Origin: Boswellia sacra | Lineage: Eukaryota > Streptophyta > Magnoliopsida > Sapindales > Burseraceae | Reading direction: 5' to 3' | NCBI GenBank assembly: GCA_013180625.2 | Contig: SNVD02004371.1 | Coordinates: 1 to 64,000 of the forward strand | DNA: 64,000 nucleotides | Shown: piece after piece, positions 34,124-44,687 of the stretch | How the letters are laid out: the number at the start of each line of letters is the position of its first letter | Position numbering within the stretch: position 1 is the stretch's first letter | The notes under the pieces: model-generated | Told to the model about the DNA's origin: nothing | The model's database searches: none | Seen by the model: only the letters and a program-made list of their open reading frames with translations | Made by a program: the position numbers and the translations under genes

Positions 34124-35631
34124 TGTGAACAGGGCTTTCATCCTGTCAGAGCGTTTGCGATAATGACATATATCAAAGCCTTTTTCGAGACTTAAGGGAA
34201 CACAAATGAGTCATAGGCATATATGGAGAAAGGAGTCACCACCCAATTATTTAATTAGGAATGAATGGGGCTAATCTGATCCCTTACTTTGGGACCTAAA
34301 CTACCATCATTCCTTCAGAGGCGGGTTCAGGAAGTTAGGTACGAGTCTTTCGACCTACCCGGATATAAATCTGGCCTCCACTTATGAGTTTATTCAATGC
34401 TTATGAAGCCTCTTTCATGCTATTATACAATCATTAAATTATACTTTTAATCATGGTGTATCCATACATTCATAATCAAACAAAGCCATAATCTAATATC
34501 ATGGCACTCTAGCCTAGATTTTGATAAATTCTGTCATGGTAATTCTACCTATAGCTATTCTAGCATTATTCATATCAATTCATGGCATTTCTTGCCTAAA
34601 CATGATTGTTATGGTATATTCTAGCATAAACATGGAATTTATGGCCTATTCTAGCATAATTCAAACAATCATCAATCATAGCATTCAAGGGCAAAAGAAT
34701 AATTCTTACCTATTCTATGCTATTTTCTAACATTTTTTCAAAGCAAATAAGTTTTTCTAGCATGACTCTAATCATATGCTCTTAGACATGTTTCCAAGAA
34801 TTCGTAAAGAAATTAAACTCCTAAGCATGATTCTAAAGAAGGATTACAAACTTACCTCTACACGTTTATCCATCTTGCAAAACAAATTGGGTTAGCACAA
34901 TTCATAATAACCCTAGACATGCTTCTAAGTATAAAATTAAACCCTAAACATGGTTTTCTAAGCAAGAAAAATAAAAAAGAAAATCAGAGAGAGGAGAGAA
35001 TTCTACTCTCAAGACGTATCCTTTCCGGGTTTAAAGCAGTAAAAACGCCTAAAAAATAATTTATACTGAAAAAAGACTTCTTGAATTCTTAAGCGTGTTT
35101 TCAAGAGGGCGAAAGATAATTGTATTCAACAATCAGTGTGTCTTACAAAGTAAGAGAAAGGGAGTTTACATAGGAGAGGAGTTAAGATGAAAAAGGAAGT
35201 TTTTAAGCTAATTTTGGAAAATAAGCCAACAAGGGTTGGGTGGCTATCTCCAAAGGGTCGGGCAACCATCTGATAGACGGTCGACCATCAGCTAATAGCC
35301 TAGCGGCTGTCTTTGATAGCTGGGTGGCTGTTTGATGGCCGGCCTGTCAATATCTCTTCGACCCTTTCCTTTTTGTCATCCTTTAGACCTTTGTTCCTTC
35401 CATTGCATATAACTTCTCAAATTCAACCCCAATTCATGATTCATAAATTTCTACGAAAACTAGACATCCGTAGCTTCACAACGGTATATGATTCATTATC
35501 AAATTCTTCTTGGATTAATTTCTGTGATTTTTTAAAATCATATGTCAGTTTTTGAGACTCTTCACCAACTCCTTCTCACCCTTCTCTTCTTGACCCTAAA
35601 GGGCATTTTGGTCAAAAATTCAATGTCTACA
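34124..35631 (-). mobile_element. 5' LTR of the Tat-type element
   Basis: It starts TGTGAACAGGGCTTTCATCC and ends CAATGTCTACA in + orientation, collinear with 13622-15399 except for a deletion of about 340 bases after GGCCTCCACTTA. Repeated words (CATGGCATT, TCTAGCATAA) fill its middle. Confidence 0.85.
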
Positions 35632-35639
35632 GAGTTACC

Positions 35640-36842
35640 ATTTCTCACTTGAACACTCTCAGGACTAGTGTAGTCTTCTTTAACTTCCAGGTTGTTTAAG
35701 TCATTTGTTATGTGATCAATGGCACTAGTATCAAGGTACCAATTCTGATCAATAATAGTAGTTGGTGAGGCAACAAATACTTATAGACTGTTCTGACTGT
35801 TTTATTAAGAATGGTTGATTTGAGCTTGACCAGATGCATTTTGAGTACCCTGAAAACTAACATCAAAATGATGAAAGCATTTTAAAGCAATATGGCCGAC
35901 TTTTCCACATAGTTGACACACAGGTTTATTCCATCTACCACAATTTCTACCTCCTTGATTTGAAAACATTCCATTTTTTCCTTTGCCTCCTCTGCCTCTT
36001 CCTCTAAAACCTTGACTGGTAGGAGGTCTATAGCTTTGAGGAATTTGATTAAAACCAGCAGGAAATTGATCAGTTCTTTGAGCCATATTAACACCATGTT
36101 CAACATTAACATTCTATATAGCAAGATGCTATGTTGGCCTAAGTTCATAACTTCGAAACTGAAATTATGCCTCTTTCAGTGAAACATATCCAATTTTAGA
36201 AGTGATGTTAACTACAAAAGCATCATATTATAGTCCTAAGCCATCTAAGATGTGAAGTAACAAATCAGAGTCGTCACTGATTTCAGCACCAATTGCAAAC
36301 AGAGTATCTGAAATTTCCTTCATCTTGAGAAAATAATCACTTATGGACAATGATCCCTTTCTAGTGGTTTGAAGTTGATGTTTAAGATGCATAGATCTAG
36401 CTTTAGATTTTATGTGAAATAATTTCTCTGGAGTTTGCCAAACACTCAATGAACACTGACATTTCACAACATGACCATACATTCCTTCAGTTATAGAAGA
36501 CAACAACTAGCTAAGTATAAACTTGTCAATTCTTTTCCAAGTGACATAATTTGGATTTGTTTGCTTAATGATTTTAGTTGAATTAGCAGAATTAGCTATT
36601 GATAAAGGCAAGAAAAGAGAAAGACATGGCTTATCTCTTGTGATATGTCCATCTAAATCATAAGCTCCAAATGTAGGCAGATTCTATGAACGCAAAAAGC
36701 CATAGTTGCTTTAATAAAGCTTGATTGAGATTGGATGTAGCATAGATGGAATATGAATAATAGAAGTTATTGAAAAAGATCCAAAAAATGTAGAAGAGGT
36801 AGCATCTTCATAATTATAATGATTTTAAGAAGAAGGATTCAT
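35640..36842 (-). pseudogene. Copia A gag and protease start
   Basis: On the minus strand the frame starts MNPSS at 36842. It passes through gag (NYVTWKRIDKFIL near 36540, AKSRARSMHLKHQLQTTRKG-type block near 36400, ISDYFLKMKEISDTLFAIGA near 36330, DLLLHILDGLG near 36235) and a Gly/Arg-rich part. It reaches the zinc knuckle CQLCGKVGHIALKCFHHFD (about 35935-35880, CX2CX4HX4C) and then the protease start WYLDTSAIDHITNDLNNLEV near 35745. The protease DSG box reads DTS. Stops occur after LGL and elsewhere. At 35632 the Tat-type element interrupts it, and the pre-integrase part continues at 13621. Confidence 0.85.
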
Positions 36843-36949
36843 GAGGTTTTCAACATGATTTTCTGAAGGAAAGTTTCCAGGAAAAGTATTGTTTCCTGGA
36901 AAATCTGTAAATTGATCTGTATGATTTAACATGAGCTTGATCGAGCCAA

Positions 36950-36960
36950 CTCTGATACCA
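36950..36960 (-). other. Primer binding site of copia A
   Basis: On the minus strand TGGTATCAGAG follows the LTR end (TTTTTGCA then ACT). This is the Met-tRNA type; position 12 differs from the consensus (T for C). Confidence 0.85.
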
Positions 36961-36963
36961 AGT

Positions 36964-37245
36964 TGCAAAAATCAAGAGCTCAGAAAAGAATGTTTCTAGA
37001 GAAATCTGTTTTATTCGAGAGATATCTTTCTTTGCAATTAGTAACAACACAGACACAAACACACACACACACACATCAATTCTAGTCTAACTAACTCAGC
37101 TTGCTTAGCTGGAAAGTAACCACCTACTGCTGAGCTGTCAGCTACACAAAATAATGCTTAGCTAATATTCAATGATGTTTGACTAACACTCAGCAAGCAA
37201 CTCACAAACTTAGCTTAAACAACACTCCTCTTCACATCCTTAACA
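36964..37245 (-). mobile_element. Copia A LTR shared by two internal regions
   Basis: On the minus strand it starts TGTTAAGGATGTGAAGAGGA and ends CTCTTGATTTTTGCA, with a (TG)n run in the middle. Upstream is a polypurine stretch (CTTGAGGGGAGA, 37246-37257) after a pol 3' end; downstream are a PBS and gag. So it is a 3' LTR for one copy and a 5' LTR for the next. Confidence 0.85.
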
Positions 37246-37267
37246 TCTCCCCTCAAGTTTAACTGTA

Positions 37268-37829
37268 TCAATCTTGATCAGTAAACTTGCTAACTAAAAT
37301 AAAATGCAATTTGTCTATTAGAACTTCAAACCTAGAGCCTGCCAATGGCTTTGTCGTCACATCAGCAATTTGCAGTTCAGTAGGTATGTATTTGACACTT
37401 GACTTTTTAGCCATAACCTTTTCTCTAATAAAATGAACATCCACCTCTATATGTTTTGTTCTGGCATGAAAAACTGGGTTGGCAGTAAGTGATTCTACAC
37501 CTTTGTTGTCACACCATATGAGAGGAACTTCATCAAGTTTAAAATTTAAATCTATCAACAATCTTTGAAGCCATATAATTTCTGTTGTTGTTTGAGAGAG
37601 AGCTGTCTATTGAGGACCTTGCAACTACTTTTTGTTTTCTAGCTGACCAAAACACCATATTACATCCAAAATTAACACAGCTTCCAGATGTTGATCTCTT
37701 ATCATCCATTGAGCTTGCCCAATCAACATCATTATAGCTAGTTAAAGTTATGGATTGCAGAGGCTTGAACAATAAACCACGATCAAGTGTTCCTTTGACA
37801 TATCTTATTAGTTTCTTACATGTTGCCAC
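37268..37829 (-). pseudogene. Copia A (block 2) RNase H
   Basis: Two overlapping open segments. The first reads KLIRYVKGTLDRGLLF, TSYNDVDWASSMDDKRSTSG and NMVFWSARKQKVVARSS (catalytic Asp in VDWA changed only in context). The second reads LNFKLDEVPLIWCDNKGVES, ARTKHIEVDVHFIREKV, YIPTELQIADVTTKPLAGSR. This is the standard copia C-terminus with the DNKG Asp and HIEVD His intact. A frameshift near 37560-37600 separates them. The polypurine tract and LTR follow directly. Confidence 0.9.
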
Positions 37830-38800
37830 TAAAGTTTAGTTGGATTTTGAAGAAATTGGCTTAGTTTATTAATAGCATAAGAAATATCAGGTCTAGACAT
37901 AGCTAGATATTGTAAGGTCCCTAACACACTTCTATACACTGTTGATTGCTCGAGAACTTCACTATTATCAACTGAAAACTTTTGATTTGTAACCATTAGT
38001 GTCTAAATACTCTTAGCTTTCAACATATTGAACTTCTTTAATAAGATTGAAGCATATTTACTTTGTGTTAATAACAATGCATTCTTTTTCCTCTTGATTT
38101 CAAAATCAAGAAAGTAACTCACTGAAACTAAATTTTTCAGTGCAAACTTGCTATTTAAATCAAAAATAACTTACTACAGTAGAGCACTATTACTTCCTAT
38201 AATCAATATATCATCCATATCGACTAATAACAGGATTCAGACACCTTTTTCTTGTAAACAAATAGGCTGGTATCTGTTGAAGATGTACAAAACCCCCACT
38301 GAAGTAGATCTCCTTTAAGCTTGTCAAACCAATGCTCTTGGAGCCTCCTTCAAACCATAAAAAGATTTGTGGAGTTTATAAACAAAATTAGAGTGAACAG
38401 AACTCTCAAAACCAGCAGGCTGAGACATGTAGATAGCTTCCTGTAAATCTCCATTTAAAAAATGCATTATTGATGACAAGTTGTTGAATATCCCAACAAA
38501 AAGTAACAGCTAGTGACAACACAACATTTATAGTAGATGTTTTAATAACAGGAGAAAAAGTTTCAAAATAATCCGCCCCTTGAGTTTGCTGAAAACCCTT
38601 GGCTAGAAGCCTTGCTTTGTATCTCTAGATACTACCATCTAGATCATATTTGATTCTGAAAATCCATTTGCAGTCTACAATGTGCATACCAGATTGAAAA
38701 GGAACCAAAGTCCAAGTGGAGTTGCACATAAGGGCATCATATTCAGCTTGCATAATAGCCTTCTAATATGGACTGCTAAGAGCTTAAGAAACTCAAATTG
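37830..38800 (-). pseudogene. Copia A (block 2) reverse transcriptase
   Basis: Minus-strand reading gives ALMCNSTWTLVPFQSGMHIV near 38740, CKWIFRIKYDLDGSI, RYKARLLAKGFQQTQGADYF and ETFSPVIKTSTINVVLSLAV near 38560, then a damaged palm region with a stop-ridden YxDD equivalent near 38220 (YGXYID). Heavy frameshifting. It joins the RNase H segment downstream without a gap. Confidence 0.8.
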
Positions 38801-39207
38801 GGATAGGAGTGAGTAAAGTATTTGTAGGATAGATCTTCGATTTAAAAATACCATCTTTGGACCTGGTTGTCATAGGATGTATGTTCATTAGTGCTAAAGA
38901 ATAGTAAATGGGTGATGGAGAAGCTAAATAAGAATCTGAGATGGCATTTGGAGTTGAAGAACAGGGTGTTAGTGATGAGGAAGCTAACTATGTGTTCGAA
39001 TGATCATTTTGAGTTGAAGGGGAAGAATTTTGACAAGGATGTGCTGATAATGATGAAGTAGAGGAAGGTTGTGAGATAGAAAATTTAGGAATGGAAGTAG
39101 TAATTGACTTAAGAGAAGTACTTGCAGGTACTATCCAAGGAGATTGTGAAACTGATAAAGAAACTGATTGAACAGATTGATGTTTAGATACTATAAAATT
39201 ATTATCT

Positions 39208-40281
39208 TTAAAAGGAATTGTGTCTCATGAAAGGCAACACTCTTGGAAACATATATTCGACCAAAAGTGTGTAAACACAAATAGCCTTTATGGTAAGAAC
39301 TATAGCCAAGGAAAACACAGAGAGCTGTACGAAAGGAAATTTATGTTGTTGATATGGTCTAAGGTTGGGAAAACATGCACAACCAAAGGCTTTGCGCACG
39401 TTATAGGCTGGTAATTTTTGGAATAGTTTATGATATGGAGTGGCATTGTCAAGAACTGATGTTGGAAGTCTATTGAGAAAGAACACTACTGTGTGAAAGG
39501 CATGGCACCAATAATGAAGTGGCAACATAGCTTCAGCCAAGAGTGCCAATCCAATTTCTACAACAGACCTATATTTTCTCTCCACAACACCATTTTACTA
39601 GTGTATATTAGGACAAGGGTGCCAAAAAATGATTCCAATTTTACCAAGAAATGGCTTTAATGGCCTAAATTCACCACCCCATTCTGTTTGTAGACACTTC
39701 AGTTTGGAATTAAATTGTCTTTCAACCATTAATAGAAATTGAAGGAAAATAGAAGTAATCTCAAATTTGATATGTAAAGGATAAATCCAAGAATATCTAC
39801 TATATCCATCAATAAATAACAAATAATAGTTATAGCCATCAATGGATTTAATAGGTGATGGTCCCCATAAGTCAACATACTTAATTTCAAAAGGAAAATC
39901 GGCTTCATTATTAGATGATGGATATATGGAGTAATAATGCTTTCCTAGTTTACATGCTTCACAAATCATTTTATTAATTCCACCAGAAAAAAGCTTGGAT
40001 TGTTTAGCCACATAAGAAAGTGTAATGGCATTAAGATGATCTAAACTTCTATGCCAAGTAACTAGAGAAGAAATATCTATAAACTTAGCAGCAGTACAAG
40101 CTAACATAGAAATAGAAGACCTGACTGAGGAGAGCTTTCTATCTAAAAAACATGTCTTATTAAAGAGTGAAACTGTTGTCCCTTTTTCTTGTTTAGGCAC
40201 TGTAAGCTTGTATAATCCATGGTTAAGCTGACCTTGCAAAAGAATTTCCTTTTTATTCTTGTCCTTAACAAGACATAGCAA
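39208..40281 (-). pseudogene. Copia A (block 2) pre-integrase and integrase
   Basis: The segment 40281-39598 is open for 227 codons: LLQGQLNHGLYKLTVPKQEK, TWHRSLDHLNAITLSYVAKQ, MICEACKLGKHYYSIYPSSN (HHCC zinc domain), YVDLWGPSPIKSIDGYNYYL, LFIDGYSRYSWIYPL and LKCLQTEWGGEFRPLKPFLG (catalytic Asp replaced in QTEWGGE). The second segment, 39585-39208, starts MERKYRSVVEIGLALLAEAM and covers the C-terminal part. Homology to 12065-13450 stops abruptly at 40281, inside the pre-integrase domain, so gag, protease and a 5' LTR are missing for this copy. Confidence 0.9.
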
Positions 40282-40307
40282 GTCACTTAGCTAACAAGTT
40301 CAAGATG

Positions 40308-41140
40308 ACAAACTAAAGAGGATTGCATCTAATAGTACTATTAGTGAAGTATTCGGGCTTCTGTTTCATCCCCAGCAATATGTCTACACACAATTGTTAA
40401 CTAATATGATCATCTCTGATGGGATGGTCGGCAAATGGCAATTCAATGGTCTTGTTGATTTTTGGAGGAAAACCCTTAAAAGTGATGGAATTGTTGGATT
40501 TTACCGCTAATTTAACATTGCAATGGTCGATGAATTGTTACATCATGCACTCTACCCAGTGATCCAAGATGGTGCAAGGTCACAAATGCCTAGGTTCCGT
40601 AATATTTTTAGGTGTCTTTGGTTGCTTGAGTCAGAGGTTGGTGGATCCTATATCCTCAAAATAGTTGTTTTCAAGTCATCCAATTATGCTTTAGTTTTTG
40701 TTCCATTATAGGTATAAAAGTCATCTTATGATGCAATGCTATACTTGATTTATGTTTTTCATAGGTATTCAGATGTCTATTGGTGCAGTTCTAGCATTTG
40801 GATGTCAAACCTGCTCTCAATTGGTTTTGTACCCACTAGATATTGTGTATTACAGGATGATGATAAGATCAGGAGAAGATGTCAAATATAAAAGTTCAGC
40901 GGATGCATTTTCTTAAATCCTAAAAACAGAGGGTGTGGAATCCCTTTACAGAGGTGCATATGCAGTAGTCCTCAAAAATGCTATTATTCAATGTGTTACT
41001 GTGATTTCTATCACTTTGTTGAAAAGAAATGTGTCTACGTCAATGAATGGCAAGTCCATTGATCAACACAAACATAGAGATATCAGAGTCACCATCAAAT
41101 GGAAGGATGGAAAGGCTGTTGGCCTGGGCAATAATCACTA
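40308..41140 (+). pseudogene. ADP/ATP-carrier-like gene, 3' part
   Basis: This continues the gene broken at 11786. After the repeated ACAAA the frame reads LKRIASNSTISEVFGLLFHP, QQYVYTQLL, GKWQFNGLVDFWRKTLKSDG, IVGFYR then a stop, FNIAMVDELLHHALY (module 2 of the carrier). An intron with GT...AG lies at about 40712-40766, inside ATAGGTATAAAAG...TTCATAG. Next come SIGAVLAFGCQTCSQLVLYP and the third signature PLDIVYYRMMIRSGEDVKYK with the RMM(M/I)-type triad close to the carrier hallmark RRRMMM. DAFS, a stop, ILKTEGVESLYRGAYAVVLK follow. The tail to about 41140 is carrier-like only at first. Two in-frame stops plus the split make it non-functional. Confidence 0.85.
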
Positions 41141-41399
41141 ATGTCATATAGTAGTGGTAGTTTGAAGTTTGAATCTCGAAGTTTGCTCTAGGGGTTGAAA
41201 TATTGTCTAGGCTTTTTGAAGTAAAAAACATGGATTCCTTAGTTGAAAGTTTATGCATTGGACTTCCAATTATATATTCTTACTATAAGTTTCTAATTAC
41301 GTTGCTTTGATCAACTTAATTATTTTGTGGTTTTTGTATATTGGCTCCTGTTATAAAATTCTACAATTTAACAAACTTGGATTTTTTAATTTTTAAGTT

Positions 41400-42200
41400 C
41401 TATATGATATAGTTATAAAGTTCTTTCTTTCCTAACCATTTTGTTTCGCTTTTCTTTCATCCAAAACATTTCTCAGGAACTAAACACACACTCATAATTA
41501 AGTTTCTCTTTGTTCATTAGCTTTTGGAGATTCCTTGTGTTTTGCAAGTATATTCTTATTCTTGATCTTGGTTTCTTATTTTTGCTTTTTATAATTTGTT
41601 CCTTGTTTGCAGTGTTGTTTGTCACTTTTTAATTTTTTAAATATGCCCGTGGTGAAGTTTTACATAGTTTTATTGAAATATTTAGTTTTATTCAAATATT
41701 TTTCAAATAGAAGATGATAAAGTGTAAATATATATTTTCACTTTTTTCTCTCTTTTTGTGGTTCTAGCTTGTTTTAGTTCTTCAAAATTTAAGGGAAGCG
41801 AGAAAATTGTTTTCAAATATTTGAACAAATTAAAAGAAAACATGTGACTGACTAATGGAGAGCTTGTTTTTAATTTGGATTTGTTGAAGTTGCTTTGTAA
41901 AAAATGAGTATTTGATTGAATTGAAAAATAAAATAAGAAAATTTATTGTGACCATCCATCAACTGTCAATGGCTAATAATGCTACCAGCCTCACAATAGA
42001 GTAATTAAATCCTAAACTACTTGTTAATATTTATGAGTCATTACCATTAACTTTACTAAAAACAAATTGAGTTCAGAATAAGTCTTAACAGATTTTGTCG
42101 CATTAACCTCAGCCTTTGAAATGGCCTAACTCAACTAATATACTATCATTGACTTAGGTAAACAATTGTCTCGAATCTCTTGGGTTGAAGGATATGTGTA
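41400..42200 (+). repeat. Diverged duplicate of the carrier gene's 5' flank and intron
   Basis: Words shared in order with 10040-10960: TTTCTTTCATCCAAAA, ATTAGCT, CCTTGTG, TTAGGGAAAGCG / TTAAGGGAAGCGAG, ACAAATTGAGTTCA and AAACAATT(A/G)TC. The block lies directly 3' of the carrier pseudogene, so an ancient tandem duplication of the locus is the simplest reading. No intact carrier coding region follows it. Confidence 0.7.
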
Positions 42201-43884
42201 AGCACAATAACATGCTTCTTACAGGAGGACTTTCTTCTATTTGGCTCAGTTGATTCTGAAGGATGGTATAGCTGCTCAAGCTATTAAAATTTAGCAAATG
42301 GATTAAGGAATTGGTTTTTCCTTTGGAAATGAAAGTCATGCTATGAAATTTGTGGAATTGGTGAAGAAAGTGGTTCCAGTAAAGCAAAGCCATGACAAAT
42401 AGCTTGTTTCCCATGATTTGAAGAGCAACAAATATAATTACAAGTATACATTATTCTCAGTTGAGATCAGCCCATTTGTCATGAGGATTCAACCTGTCTA
42501 CCTTCAAAAGTTGCAATCAGTTTGCGAAATCTTGGTCCCTCGTTATCTTCACAAATGTGAAGAATAGCATTGCTATTCTAGGTCCATTCACTTTGAGGTA
42601 TTAGTTCTTGGATGATGATCGATTTGAGATATTCAACTGGACAAATGGAAAGGTTTTGTGATGAAGAAAAGCTATTAAAAAAAAAAGGCCAGCGGAAGCA
42701 ATAGAAGCTTCAATTCCTCAACGTAGAAATGGATAACTCTGTAGCGCTGACCAAAAGAAGATGAATGATGAGTAGCTTTGAGGTAAAATCCTGAGTTAAG
42801 GTTTGCTATATCATTGTACAGCAATAGAGGTTACCAGCCCTCAAATATGGCACCAGTAAGCGATGAAGGGGAAGTGCCTTCTATTCCTCTAGAAGCTTTG
42901 TTTGCTGACCTTCTCATAGGTGATGAAGAAGAAGACAAAATTATTATATGGAGTGACAATAATTTTTTTTTTAATTATTAGCAATTGCATACTGTATGTT
43001 GCTATTCATTTTTTGTTTATGGGCTTCCTGAACAGCAATCGATTGCAAATGTTGACGCCCAAAGAAATTGAGCCCTAGTAGACGCACCCCTTACCTCGTT
43101 CTTTCCAATAATCAAAGAAAAAAGAAAAAGCTATTTGTTTATCTTTTCATAAAACAATTTTTTGAAAATGCACGTTTATCAATAAATTTAAATTAATATC
43201 AAATATATATTATTTTTAAAATTAAAAAAATTAAAATCAATCACATATTTTTTTCTAAATTTTGAAAACAAAAACTCAAAATACATAAGCAAACACCCTC
43301 AAACTTTTTCACTGGCATTTGCACTCTAACAATCAAGTCAATCAAGCTAACAGTGAGAGACTGAAAAACCACTTGTTAGGGAATGGTTCCTTAATTATGA
43401 GAAAGGAGTAGTAGGCATGTATGCCTTCTGAATAGGCTATTTCTTCTCTTGAAAATTTTAGGGATACTTATATGGAGTGAGAATGTTACCTTTCAATCCC
43501 TAACTAGTAAGATTTTTCAAAGGGACCTATAAGGAGGCAAGAAAAGGCTCTATACTTTGTGTTCTAGTGTGAGACCGAGGATAGGTTTGTAAGCTTACGT
43601 ATGCTAAAGCACAATTTTGTTGCACGATAGCCCTTTTGCAAGTTGTGGGACACCTTAAGAAGGCATATTTGGGTTCAAGGCTTCTCAGAAACTACTGCAT
43701 TTTGGGCTATTGTCAGTGTCTTTAGAGGCCGAAGGTTTACATGATTCCTTCGAAAGGTTCCAACCAAAAGCAGGAGGTTAAGCATAATACCCACTAGGCC
43801 CCCTAGAGGGGTTTGATGGGCTTCATTGGAGATCGTCCAGGCCCAAATATGCTACAAACACTGTACTTTACTTGCTTTCATGAA
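42200..43884. other. Unassigned stretch downstream of the duplicate
   Basis: + strand pieces look protein-like but match no family I know: GIGFSFGNESHAMKFVELVK (42310), SPFVMRIQPVYLQKLQSVCE and MAPVSDEGEVPSIPLEALFA (42850), with stops between them. 43100-43880 has no recognisable gene or repeat. Confidence 0.35.
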
Positions 43885-43889
43885 GATTA

Positions 43890-44091
43890 TGTTGTAAAGT
43901 ATTACATATTTTACAAACCATCAAATGTTTTTCTTTTTGATGGTCAAAGATAAATATTCACCTTGTACAAAGTAGTCATTTGAGGTGATGGAGCTACATA
44001 TACGCCACTACTCTTTGATTTTTGAAACGCCACTACTCTTTGATTTTTGAAACAACAAGAATAAGAAATTAATCCACTTAATCCACTTTTA

Positions 44092-44165
<74 letters not shown>

Positions 44166-44362
44166 CCATCTTGTCTCCCACCTTTCTATATCTCATCTTC
44201 TCTACCACTTCATCGCATCTCTTTCATTTACTTATTTCCACTTTGTCTTCTATTAATTTTGCCTCGTACCATATGCCATCTTCTTTTCTCACCATCTAGA
44301 AACAGTTGATTAATTAAATATTATTCTATCTTATAACACTATAATACACTTAAATCATAATA
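43890..44362 (+). mobile_element. 5' LTR of copia D
   Basis: It is longer than the other LTR because of a direct repeat of about 27 bp (CACTACTCTTTGATTTTTGAAAC twice, 44010-44053) and an expanded (TC)n tract. It shares GATAAATATTCACCTT and ATTAATTAAATATTATTCTA with the 3' copy. Confidence 0.9.
44094..44162. repeat. (TC)n microsatellite in copia D 5' LTR
   Basis: About 34 uninterrupted TC units. The 3' LTR has only a short TCTCTCTCTC at the same place, so the expansion happened after insertion. Confidence 0.95.
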
Positions 44363-44687
44363 CGTTATCAGCATAATAGTGCTTTGCCGGTATATTTTCT
44401 ACTTCTATATCAAATTGAAATTATTTGGTTATTCTTAGAAGTATGCTCTATGATTGCCATTAAATGTATATTCTTCATCAGAAAATAAGAATACTTTATA
44501 ATTTAAATTACTTTGTGTTTATTGTACTTTACTTTATTTCTTGTTATATTACTTCTCTACTTTATGTTTATTTATCTCTTTTCACATTTTTATATGTAAT
44601 GATCATTGCAAACCTCAAGTTTGCAAGTAGAGACAAATTAAAGAACCTGAAGTTTGAAATTATCAAGTGAAGCAGAAGTTTCACAAA

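Larger units (their letters stand above)
13622..35631 (-). mobile_element. Tat-type Ty3/gypsy retrotransposon, nested in copia A
   Basis: Both LTRs start TGTG(A/C)ACA(A/G)GG on the + strand and end near GTCTA(C/T)A. The minus-strand order is 5' LTR (34124-35631), PBS (34106-34122), gag, G-patch and protease, RT, RNase H, integrase, a long 3' spacer, and 3' LTR (13622-15399). The host sequence is copia A: protease/pre-integrase breaks at 35632 and continues at 13621. The flanks AAATT (13617-13621) and GAGTT (35632-35636) match at 3 of 5 bases, as expected for an old, mutated duplication. Without the copia B inserted in it, the element is about 14.9 kb. Stops and frameshifts occur in every domain, so it is dead. 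Confidence 0.85.
11787..40307 (-). mobile_element. 28.5-kb composite: copia A with nested gypsy and copia B
   Basis: This block interrupts the ADP/ATP-carrier-like gene. GACAAA precedes it (11781-11786) and GACAAA follows it (40307-40312), with ACAAA as a 5-bp duplication; the codons ...AAT GAC AAA | CTA AAG AGG... read on in the carrier frame. Read on the minus strand, the block holds copia A pol (40281-37268), LTR (37245-36964), PBS, gag and protease (36842-35640), the nested Tat gypsy element (35631-13622), the rest of copia A integrase (13621-12065), then an LTR in the opposite orientation (12051-11787). The right end has no LTR: 40282-40307 is filler of unknown origin. The two ends therefore do not form a normal LTR pair. 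Confidence 0.75.

Noticed and set aside
44094..44162. Regular short repeat as a possible CRISPR-like array
   Set aside because: A dinucleotide microsatellite without spacers, in a plant genome.
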